A stretch of 64,000 nt of DNA, taken from assembly GCA_036351115.1 (NCBI GenBank), contig JAZBOL010000010.1, positions 1 to 64,000 on the forward strand. The letters are read 5' to 3'. Under the pieces are notes generated by a model. That model did not search any database and had not been told where the DNA came from. It saw only the letters and a list, made by a program, of their open reading frames with translations. Source of the DNA: Marinihelvus sp036351115. GTDB taxonomy: Bacteria > Pseudomonadota > Gammaproteobacteria > Xanthomonadales > SZUA-36. The position numbers and the translations under genes are program-made. This document shows positions 25,568 to 32,596 of the stretch, one piece after another. Every line of letters begins with the position of its first letter. Positions within the stretch are counted from its first letter, which is position 1.

Positions 25568-26232
25568 GGGTCGGCGGGCGCGCCCTCATGGTTGTCGCGA
25601 GACAGGAGCAGATTGCGAAACAGCAGTTCCGTCATGCCGACGCGGAGTCGCGCGCCATCCGGCAGGGGCAGGGGTTCGAGAACGGGTTCGCCATCCAGCC
25701 AGGTCAGGTTGTGGCCACCCCCATGCTGGACGAAGAAGCGCCGGCCCAGGGAATCATAGGTGATGACTGCATGGCCGTTGCGCGCGATCTGCTTATCGCC
25801 GAAATCCAGGCGCAACCGTGCGCCCTGGCCCCGGCCGATGTCACTGACGCCCGGGTTCACGGGCAGCAGCCCCCCGCGTCCCGGACCTTCCAGGACGAGA
25901 AGCACGCCGACGGGAAGGTCGGCGATGGGGCGGGTCAACGCTTCGGTGGAATCGTTCGTGCCGGAGTCTGCGGGGGTCACGATCCGGGTCGGGGGTTCTT
26001 CCATCGAGGCCACGCGGCGCAAGCCGGCGTTGGGCTCCGGTCGCGCTTCGGCACCGCGCCTGCCAGGGGCCGCCTTCGCGGCGTCGTCGCCCGGGTCCTG
26101 GCCCGGGTCCCGGGTACGATTTTGCTCGGCCTCGAGGGGAATCGTCGGTCGGTCGTCGCCGCGAATCACCCGGGAGGCCAGGGGATTTTCATCCGGCTTT
26201 CGGGTCCGGTTTTTGCGTCGCTTGAAGATCAT
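25564..26232 (-). CDS. FHA-domain protein with disordered N-terminus
   Basis: The 222-residue cytoplasmic protein has a very basic start (IFKRRKNRTRK), a long charged, low-complexity region containing TIPLE and EPPTRIV stretches (to about residue 110), and a C-terminal FHA-like fold (about 110-210: VLLVLEGPGRG through LRVGMTELLFR). The usual GR and SxxH of FHA domains are only partly kept (DIGRG, then ARNGHAVI), so phosphothreonine binding is uncertain. Threonines in the disordered part are possible kinase targets, as in GarA/Fha proteins. It is the only island gene between the vWA and FHA operons read on the minus strand. Confidence 0.72.
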   Translation of the reverse strand: MIFKRRKNRTRKPDENPLASRVIRGDDRPTIPLEAEQNRTRDPGQDPGDDAAKAAPGRRGAEARPEPNAGLRRVASMEEPPTRIVTPADSGTNDSTEALTRPIADLPVGVLLVLEGPGRGGLLPVNPGVSDIGRGQGARLRLDFGDKQIARNGHAVITYDSLGRRFFVQHGGGHNLTWLDGEPVLEPLPLPDGARLRVGMTELLFRNLLLSRDNHEGAPADP

Positions 26233-26306
26233 ATCGACCGGGAAAGATTCGACCAGGGTCCTTGTCCGGGGGATGATAGCGCAGGCAACCCCCGCGAGGA
26301 GCGTCC

Positions 26307-26717
26307 ATGAACGAACACGGTAATCCCAGCTGGACTTTGGGCCGCGGCGCCGATTGCGAGCTCCGCTTCGACCACGACACGGTTTCCCGGCGTCACGCCC
26401 GGCTGGCGGTGGATTCGCAAGGCCAATGGACCCTCGAGGATCTCGACTCCTCCAACGGGACGTGGCGCCGCGAGGAAGACGCGTGGGTTCGGGTCCGGCT
26501 TGTGCAGATCGCGCTGGACGACGCCCTGAGGCTGGGGGAGCGGGAAACCAGCCTTCGGCAGCTGCTGGAGCGTTTTTCCGACGTCATCGTGCTTGCGGAC
26601 CTCGATGTACCGCTCACCGAGGGTGTCCTCCGGGTCGCAGCGGCTTCGTCCGACGATCCGAGATTCGAGCGCCCTCGCCGCAACCCCCGGACCGGTGAGA
26701 TTGAAGACAGCCAGTAA
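26307..26717 (+). CDS. Small FHA-domain protein
   Basis: A 136-residue protein whose first 85 residues form a canonical FHA domain: TLGRGADCELRF, SRRHARL and DLDSSNGT give the Arg, Ser-His and Asn needed to bind phosphothreonine. The remaining 50 residues are charged and unassigned. A GAGGA ribosome-binding site precedes the ATG. It heads the plus-strand operon that runs to 31714, and its 3' end overlaps the next gene by 23 bp. It is likely a reader of kinase output. Confidence 0.85.
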   Translation: MNEHGNPSWTLGRGADCELRFDHDTVSRRHARLAVDSQGQWTLEDLDSSNGTWRREEDAWVRVRLVQIALDDALRLGERETSLRQLLERFSDVIVLADLDVPLTEGVLRVAAASSDDPRFERPRRNPRTGEIEDSQ

Positions 26718-28158
26718 CAGCGGTGAGGCGGTACAGCGCCGCCGGCGGACGACGCCCCCGGGCCACTTGCTCGCCATGCTGGCGGCGCTGATGCTCGCCC
26801 TGTGCCCGGCGAAGGTCCCGGGACAGGAGGCCGGTGCGACGTTTCCGGGCTGGCTGGTACCGGTGGTTCGGGTGCTGGGCGACGGTCGCGTCGTGCCGAC
26901 CACCGGCGTGGTGCTGGCCGCTGACACGGTGCTGGTTCCCAGCGAATTCGTCGCGGACGACGAGTCGATTGTCGTGCTCGACGGTGGGCCGGACCTGGCC
27001 CGCGACGGGCGGACGGCGACGGTGCTGCGTCGCATCCCGCTGGCCGGCCTCGCCATCCTGAAAGCGCCGGGCTTGCGCCGACCGGTCCCGCGTCTGGCGC
27101 TTGCGCCCTTGCGAGACGGCCAGGGCGTCATGCTCCAGGCCCTGGCACCCCCGGACCTGATGGCGCAGGGCCAGGCGAGGATACAGCGCCCGGCACGCCT
27201 TCGACGCACCGGGCAGGCTTCCGGGGTAGGCGCCGTGATGCTGGATGACGCCACTCCCCTGCCCAACGTCACCGGCGTGCTTCTCGATGCCTGCGGTCAA
27301 TGGGCGGGCTACAGCGCGGCCCGGGGAACGCCCACCCTGTCGACTTCCAGCGCGACGCTGTACCAGTGGGTGCCTGAGTTGAATGCGCGGCTGGCGGAAG
27401 CCGGTGTTGACCTGGACGCCGCGCCCTGCGCGGTCGACGAGGTCGTGGCGAGGCAGGCCGACACACCGGCGCCCGAGTCACCTCCGGACCTCGCGGAGCG
27501 CGACAGGGCGGCCGGGGAAGAACCCGTTGCCGAGCCCGGGAACGATTCCCGATCCGAGTCCAGTGAGCCATCCGGGACCCTCGCCGAAGAAGCAGCCCGG
27601 GATTTTCCTGAAATCATGGTGGATCCCGAACCGTTTGCCGGGCCGGCCGCCGGGGAGCCCGGACCGACTGTGCCCGATGGGACGCTGGACGAGGCGTTGG
27701 GTGACGAGCGTGGCGTAGAACGGCGTGATGAACGGGGCGCGTTCGCGCGCTGGCTGCCCTGGGGCCTGGCTGCCCTGATGTTTCTGCTCGCGGTGGTCCT
27801 GGGGCTGCGGCCATTCCGGCGGTCCGCTCCCGCGGCGCCCACGGAGCGGGCGGCTTATGTCCTCGAGGGGGAGTCGGGCCGGCTTCTGGTTCCCGCCCGC
27901 GACCGGCGAGTGGACTGCACCCTGGGTCGTTTCGACGTGGACCTGGTCGTGGACGCCGGGTCCGTGAGTCGACGCCATGCCCGACTGTTTGGCCCGGTCG
28001 GCCAGCTTCAACTCCTGGACCTCGAATCCACCAACGGCACCTTCGTCAACGGGCAGCGATGCGCACCCGGGGTGGCCGTCCCGGTCAGCGACGGCGACAC
28101 CCTGGTCTTCGGTGACCAGGCCTTTACGCTCCAGGCTGCCGCGAGGGTTGGCGCATGA
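26695..28158 (+). CDS. Transmembrane FHA protein with inactive trypsin-like domain
   Basis: The 487-residue protein appears to have an N-terminal signal or anchor helix (residues 25-37), a periplasmic trypsin-like barrel (about 48-240), an acidic Pro/Glu-rich linker, a second membrane helix (about 352-370) and a cytoplasmic FHA domain (about 382-487, with CTLGRFDVDL, SVSRRHARL and DLESTNGTFVNG). The protease-like part retains TTGVVLAADTVLVPS and LAILKAPG strands but lacks the His, Asp and GDSGG serine, so it is probably a binding module. The GTG at 26695 is chosen because the signal helix follows and the overlap with the previous gene is small. Overlap with the kinase gene is ATGA. Confidence 0.75.
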   Translation: MRLKTASNSGEAVQRRRRTTPPGHLLAMLAALMLALCPAKVPGQEAGATFPGWLVPVVRVLGDGRVVPTTGVVLAADTVLVPSEFVADDESIVVLDGGPDLARDGRTATVLRRIPLAGLAILKAPGLRRPVPRLALAPLRDGQGVMLQALAPPDLMAQGQARIQRPARLRRTGQASGVGAVMLDDATPLPNVTGVLLDACGQWAGYSAARGTPTLSTSSATLYQWVPELNARLAEAGVDLDAAPCAVDEVVARQADTPAPESPPDLAERDRAAGEEPVAEPGNDSRSESSEPSGTLAEEAARDFPEIMVDPEPFAGPAAGEPGPTVPDGTLDEALGDERGVERRDERGAFARWLPWGLAALMFLLAVVLGLRPFRRSAPAAPTERAAYVLEGESGRLLVPARDRRVDCTLGRFDVDLVVDAGSVSRRHARLFGPVGQLQLLDLESTNGTFVNGQRCAPGVAVPVSDGDTLVFGDQAFTLQAAARVGA

Positions 28159-30608
28159 GCCTTTCGAGTGGCCAGATCGTGGAGGCCTACGAGATCGAAA
28201 CCGTGCTCGGTTCCGGGGGGTTCGGTGTCACCTACCGCGTGCGCGACCGGAAGCTGGGTCTCCGCTTCGCCCTGAAAGAGTATTTCCCCCGCCACGCCGC
28301 CGTTCGCCGTGGCGACGGATCGGTCGCGGCCCAGGCAGGCCGGGAGCAGGCCTTTCGGGAGGGCCTGGCGCGGTTCCTCGATGAAGGACGAACCCTGGCG
28401 GGACTCGATCATCCCAACCTGGCGTCCGTCGTTCGCCATTTCGAGGCGAATGGCACGGCCTGGCTCCTCATGCCGTTTTACGACGGCCGCACCCTGGACC
28501 ACCTGCTCGTGGGCGGTGGTCTGTTCGATCCCGCGGAAACCGGCGCCCTGTTGTCGCCGCTCCTCGACGCGCTGGCCTACCTGGAAGCTCGCGGCGTGGT
28601 GCACGGAGACATCAAGCCGGCGAACATCCTGGTGCAACGCAGTGGCGCGCCGGTGTTGCTGGATTTCGGGGCGGCGCGCCTGGCCCATGGCGACGAGCCG
28701 GGCGGAGCCACGGCCGGCAGTGCCGGCTATGCGGCGACGGAGCAGACCCGTGGGATCTGGGCCATCGGTCCCTGGACCGATCTCTATGGCCTGGCTGCAA
28801 CGCTCTATCGCCTCACGTCCGGAACGATTCCCGTTCCCTCCGAAGACCGGCTCGAAGCGCTCGAGCGCGGAGACCCCGACCCGCTGGTGCCCCTGCGCCG
28901 GGAGCACGCAAGCGCAGGGGTCACGGGTTTTTCCCGGGGATTTGCCTCGGCGGTGGACCGGGCGCTGTCGGTCCAGCCGGAACAGCGGCCCCAGGATGTG
29001 GCGAGCTGGCGCCGGCTGCTCGGTCTCAGTCCGGGGCGCGGCTCGACGCCGTCTTCCGGCGGCGCACCGGCCGATGCCGATCTGCAAGCGGGCAGGCGTC
29101 GGGGGACGGCAGGGGGACGGTCGGATCCCGAACGCCGCGTCTGGTTGCCACAGGCGCTGGCGCTGGTCCTGGTGCTGGGCCTGGTGGCCGTGGGCGCGTG
29201 GCTGTGGTTCGATCGGCCCGGGCCCGCGGAGGGGATGTCGGCGGACGCGGTTTCGACGTTGCCGGAAACCAGCCTCGCGGAAGACGAGGACGCCTGGGAG
29301 CAGGCGGTGCGCACGGATTCGGCGGCGGCGTTTCGGGGGTACCTGGAGGGATTCCCCCGGGGGCGCCACGTTCAGGCGGCGCGGGAACAACTGGCCCTCT
29401 TTGACCAGGCGGCGTGGCAGGCTGCCGAGGCTGAGGGCACGCTGGCCGCCTTCGAGGATTACCTGGACCGGTTTCCGGACGGCCGTTTCGTCATCGAAGC
29501 CACCGGCCGGGCGGACGTGGCCCGCGCCGCGGAGGCGGCGGCCGAGGCGGAAGCCCGGGCCGCCGCGGAGCGGGACCGCGTGGCCTTTGCCGCGGCGCGG
29601 TCGGTGGGGACGGATGCCGCCCTCGACGACTACCTGGCGCGTTTTCCGGGCGGAAACCACGTGGAGGAAGCGCTGGCCCTGAAGGCAGCCAACGAACAGG
29701 CGCGACGGGACGAGGCGGCCTGGCGGGCGGCGGTCCAGCGGGACGAGCGGGACGGTTACGCCGCCTACCTCCGGGCGTTTCCCGAAGGACGCCATCTCGC
29801 CGCGGCGCTGGCGGCGGTCGAGCGCCTGACCCTGCGACCCGGGAAACGGTTTCGCGACTGCGCCACGTGCCCCGAGATGGTGGTGATTCCCCCGGGTAGC
29901 TTCGAGCAGGGATCGCCCGGAGACGGTCCCCTGGCGCGATCCAATGAACGCCCGCAGCGCACCGTGCGGTTTCCGCGCGCCTTCGCCATGAGCCGGTACG
30001 AAGTGACCTTCGAGGAATGGGATGCCTGCGTCGCGGAGGGAGGTTGTCGCGCCCAGCCGGTGGATAACGGTTGGGGGCGCGGGCGTCGTCCGGTGTTCCT
30101 GGTACGCTGGATCGATGCGGTGGATTATGTTGATTGGCTTTCTGGAAAAACCGGAGAAATTTATGAATTACCGACAGAAAGTCAGTGGGAATACGTGGCC
30201 AGAGCCGGCCAGGAGGGCGCCTGGGTCGGCGGCGCGCCGGCGCAGGTGTGCGACCACGCCAACGTTGCCGGTGATGAAACCAGCTTCGACTGGCGGCATA
30301 CCGCGTGCGCCGATCCGTTCAGCGTCGGTACAGCCGAGGTCGGCTACTTTGTCCCCAACGAGCTGGGAGTCTACGACATGGTGGGTAACGTGGCCGAATG
30401 GACCCGGGACTGCATGAATCTTTCCTACCTGGATGCACCGACGGACGGCAGCGCCTGGGAGCGGGGCCTGTGCAGCTCCCGGATCACCCGGGGTGGTTCC
30501 TGGTTCTCCGGCAGCGTGGAAATCCGCCTGCCGGCCCGCTTCGCCCTGCGCAGCGGCGAAAGCAACGATTTCACAGGGCTGCGGGTCGTGAGGGTCATCG
30601 ACGAATGA
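28155..30608 (+). CDS. Ser/Thr protein kinase - TM - repeats - FGE-sulfatase fusion
   Basis: The 817-residue protein has a cytoplasmic Hanks-type kinase (residues 11-285): the Gly loop GSGGFG, K41, HGDIKPANIL with D152 and K154, and DFG with D170. HGD replaces the usual HRD, so it is a non-RD kinase. A membrane helix (about 331-352) leads to four repeats of about 45 residues (377-560) with the core W-x2-A...YL-x2-FP-x-G, then an FGE-sulfatase domain (572-815, MVVIPPGSF to TGLRVVRV) that should be periplasmic. The FGE part most likely senses or binds rather than makes formylglycine. The PP2C at 22798 and three FHA proteins are natural partners. Codons at 30117-30190 are unusually AT-rich. Confidence 0.9.
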   Translation: MSLSSGQIVEAYEIETVLGSGGFGVTYRVRDRKLGLRFALKEYFPRHAAVRRGDGSVAAQAGREQAFREGLARFLDEGRTLAGLDHPNLASVVRHFEANGTAWLLMPFYDGRTLDHLLVGGGLFDPAETGALLSPLLDALAYLEARGVVHGDIKPANILVQRSGAPVLLDFGAARLAHGDEPGGATAGSAGYAATEQTRGIWAIGPWTDLYGLAATLYRLTSGTIPVPSEDRLEALERGDPDPLVPLRREHASAGVTGFSRGFASAVDRALSVQPEQRPQDVASWRRLLGLSPGRGSTPSSGGAPADADLQAGRRRGTAGGRSDPERRVWLPQALALVLVLGLVAVGAWLWFDRPGPAEGMSADAVSTLPETSLAEDEDAWEQAVRTDSAAAFRGYLEGFPRGRHVQAAREQLALFDQAAWQAAEAEGTLAAFEDYLDRFPDGRFVIEATGRADVARAAEAAAEAEARAAAERDRVAFAAARSVGTDAALDDYLARFPGGNHVEEALALKAANEQARRDEAAWRAAVQRDERDGYAAYLRAFPEGRHLAAALAAVERLTLRPGKRFRDCATCPEMVVIPPGSFEQGSPGDGPLARSNERPQRTVRFPRAFAMSRYEVTFEEWDACVAEGGCRAQPVDNGWGRGRRPVFLVRWIDAVDYVDWLSGKTGEIYELPTESQWEYVARAGQEGAWVGGAPAQVCDHANVAGDETSFDWRHTACADPFSVGTAEVGYFVPNELGVYDMVGNVAEWTRDCMNLSYLDAPTDGSAWERGLCSSRITRGGSWFSGSVEIRLPARFALRSGESNDFTGLRVVRVIDE

Positions 30609-31714
30609 ATCGCGTCGCACTCTCATGGCCCGCCATCCTCCTGCTGTTGACGGGATTCGCCGTCGACGTCCTGGCCCAGGACGGGGCCGGCGAGGATCCC
30701 GCCCCCTCGGCTGACAGCCAGGCCGTGGACGAGGAGGAGGCGGAGTTTCGCCGGCGCATGGAGCTGGAAGAGGGCGACGGCGGCGACCGCACGTCGCGCC
30801 CGGATCTGCCGGACATTGTCGATGTCGACCCGGTCGCGTCGCCGGAAGATCGTTTGCCCCCGGCGTCCCGGGAACACCTCGAGGAGCAGCTGACGGAGCT
30901 GATTATCGAGAATGGCCGTTGGGAACCCGCCGACGCGGAGCGCGAGGCCGACTACGAACCCAGTGCGGCGGCCCAGGCAGACCCGCAGCTCGCCCAGGAG
31001 GAAGCGGAGGCCTGGTCGGCCATGGTGAAGGCCTACCACGAGCGGGAGCGCACCGCCTGGGAGGCCGCCGGCGGCCGGGGTTCCGGGGCGGGTCCAGCCC
31101 CGGGTCCGGGCCAGGGGGCAGGAAACGGATCGGAAACCGGATCGGGGAGCGGGTCGGGCAATGGGTCGGGCAGTGGTTCAGGTCAGGGGTCCGGTCCGAA
31201 CGCCGGCGCCCCGGCAGGCGGTGCCACCGGGGCTGATGCCCAGCGGGCGCCGACCGGCGAGCCATTCAGCGCCCTGGAGTTTCTCGGTGGTGATGGCTCT
31301 GCCGAGGGCTCTGCCGAGGTCCGGGAGGACAACGCCGGGACCTCGACCAGTCCCCCAATTGGGGATCAATCAGTCGACCTGGCGGAGCGCTCCGCCAGGT
31401 CCGGCGCCGGGGAACCGCCAGCAGCTGCGTCCCCCGGGGAACCTGGCGCGATCGACCCGGAAGCCCTGGAGGCGCTGTTCTCCGGCAACGCGTCCGCTGC
31501 CGGGAATCCCGAACCATCGAATGTCCCGGAGGGTAACGGGTCCCCTGACGCATCGTCCGCGGGTGACGCCTCGTCGGAAGCGCGCACATCGCCGCCTCCG
31601 GCCGCGCCCCAGCCCCCGGCGGCTCCCCAGCCGCCGGCCGAACCGTCGTTTTGGGACTGGCTCCGGGGTCTGTTCGGCGGGGGGGCAGAGGACGAGGAAC
31701 CACCGTCCGGCTGA
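30605..31714 (+). CDS. Exported acidic Gly/Ser/Pro-rich protein
   Basis: This 369-residue protein has a signal peptide (VALSWPAILLLLTGFAVDVLAQ) and an acidic region rich in Asp and Glu (about 25-150). A Gly/Ser tract of repeating GSG units follows (about 160-200). After another acidic stretch comes a Pro/Ala-rich C-terminus that ends WDWLRGLFGGG. I recognise no domain. It overlaps the kinase stop by ATGA and closes the operon, so it is likely a periplasmic partner of the kinase's FGE or repeat region. The DNA includes a perfect 26-bp palindrome at 31376-31401. Confidence 0.7.
   Translation: MNRVALSWPAILLLLTGFAVDVLAQDGAGEDPAPSADSQAVDEEEAEFRRRMELEEGDGGDRTSRPDLPDIVDVDPVASPEDRLPPASREHLEEQLTELIIENGRWEPADAEREADYEPSAAAQADPQLAQEEAEAWSAMVKAYHERERTAWEAAGGRGSGAGPAPGPGQGAGNGSETGSGSGSGNGSGSGSGQGSGPNAGAPAGGATGADAQRAPTGEPFSALEFLGGDGSAEGSAEVREDNAGTSTSPPIGDQSVDLAERSARSGAGEPPAAASPGEPGAIDPEALEALFSGNASAAGNPEPSNVPEGNGSPDASSAGDASSEARTSPPPAAPQPPAAPQPPAEPSFWDWLRGLFGGGAEDEEPPSG
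31353..31401. repeat. Two adjacent perfect palindromes inside a gene
   Basis: CCCCAATTGGGG occupies 31353-31364. A perfect 26-bp inverted repeat with no loop (half-site GACCTGGCGGAGC) occupies 31376-31401. Both lie within the coding sequence of the acidic Gly/Ser-rich protein. They could form a strong hairpin in mRNA or be a protein-binding site; no T-tract follows. Confidence 0.75.
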
Positions 31715-31750
31715 TGCGGATCCCGGCCGCCGCGTCCGGGCGACGCCGGC

Positions 31751-32596
31751 TCAGCGGTAGCGGAAGTAGCTGCTGAGCGCCGGCAGCAGGAAGAAGAGGG
31801 TGCGAGCGGTGCGGCGAGCCGCGTAGGCCCGGTGTTCGTCGGTCAACTGGCGGTTCATTTCCTCCGCGGCCAGGACGCGTTCCCGCAGGAACGCCGTGTT
31901 CTCCGTATCGTCGAGCAACCGGTGGAAGGCATCCAGGCGCCCCGCGCTCTCCTCGATGGCGCCGTCGGCCAGCGCGTCCATTTCCCGGGCGAACGCGAGA
32001 TACTCGAGCTCATTGCGCGCGCGCACCGTTCCGCCCTGGTAGTCCTCGACCACCCGCTCGTCCAGGGCGCCGTTCGCCGCCATCAGTTCGAGGCTGTCCA
32101 GGACCGCGCTGCGGACGAGCAGGATTTCCTCGGCGAGCAGTTCCTGGTCGATCGTCGCCACGATTTCGGGTGACTCGGTTTCGATGCGTCGCAGTTCCGC
32201 ATCGACGTCCGCACCGGCGGCCTCCCGAAACGCGGCGAGGTCCGACAGGCTCGCCAGGATGCTTTCAGCGCTCGCGATGCGGTAACCGGCGCCCTGGTAG
32301 GTCGCCAGGTCGGGGATGGCCGGAACGGTCCCGTCCGGCGGGCCGTAGCGCGCTTCGAGGGCTGCGCGCAGGTCGTCGTCAACGTCCGTCGTGATGCCCT
32401 CGAGGAATCGGAGCTGCCAGTAGCGCTCGCCGGGCGTGGGAGCGGGTGGAGCCGGGGTCGCATCGTCCAGCGATGGGCTCGTCGCGGGCTCGGCAGCCGG
32501 GTCAGTGGCGGGAGCGCCGGTTGCATTCACCGGATTCTGGGCGCAGGCGGCGCCCAGGCTGGCCAGGAGGAGCAGGGCGGGCAGGGCGGTTTTCAC
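31751..32596 (-). CDS. Predicted lipoprotein of unknown function
   Basis: The 281-residue protein has a lipobox (LASLGAAC) near residue 18, a Pro/Ala/Thr-rich linker, then a long helical, Glu/Ala-rich region without known domain. It ends in a short hydrophobic stretch (TARTLFFLLPALSSYFRYR) that is odd for a lipoprotein. It starts at GTG, which overlaps the stop codon of the larger lipoprotein gene (GTGA), so the two are translationally coupled. Convergent with the kinase operon, it belongs to the island by position. The function is unknown. Confidence 0.65.
   Translation of the reverse strand: MKTALPALLLLASLGAACAQNPVNATGAPATDPAAEPATSPSLDDATPAPPAPTPGERYWQLRFLEGITTDVDDDLRAALEARYGPPDGTVPAIPDLATYQGAGYRIASAESILASLSDLAAFREAAGADVDAELRRIETESPEIVATIDQELLAEEILLVRSAVLDSLELMAANGALDERVVEDYQGGTVRARNELEYLAFAREMDALADGAIEESAGRLDAFHRLLDDTENTAFLRERVLAAEEMNRQLTDEHRAYAARRTARTLFFLLPALSSYFRYR

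Noticed and set aside
29868..30608. FGE-sulfatase domain as a diversity-generating retroelement target
   Set aside because: FGE-like folds can be DGR targets, but there is no reverse transcriptase, no template repeat and no A-biased variable region at the C-terminus in this window. The AT-rich patch lies in a conserved, not variable, part of the fold.
31080..31200. CRISPR-like short repeats
   Set aside because: The units are degenerate, unspaced and in frame, encoding a Gly/Ser tract within a gene.
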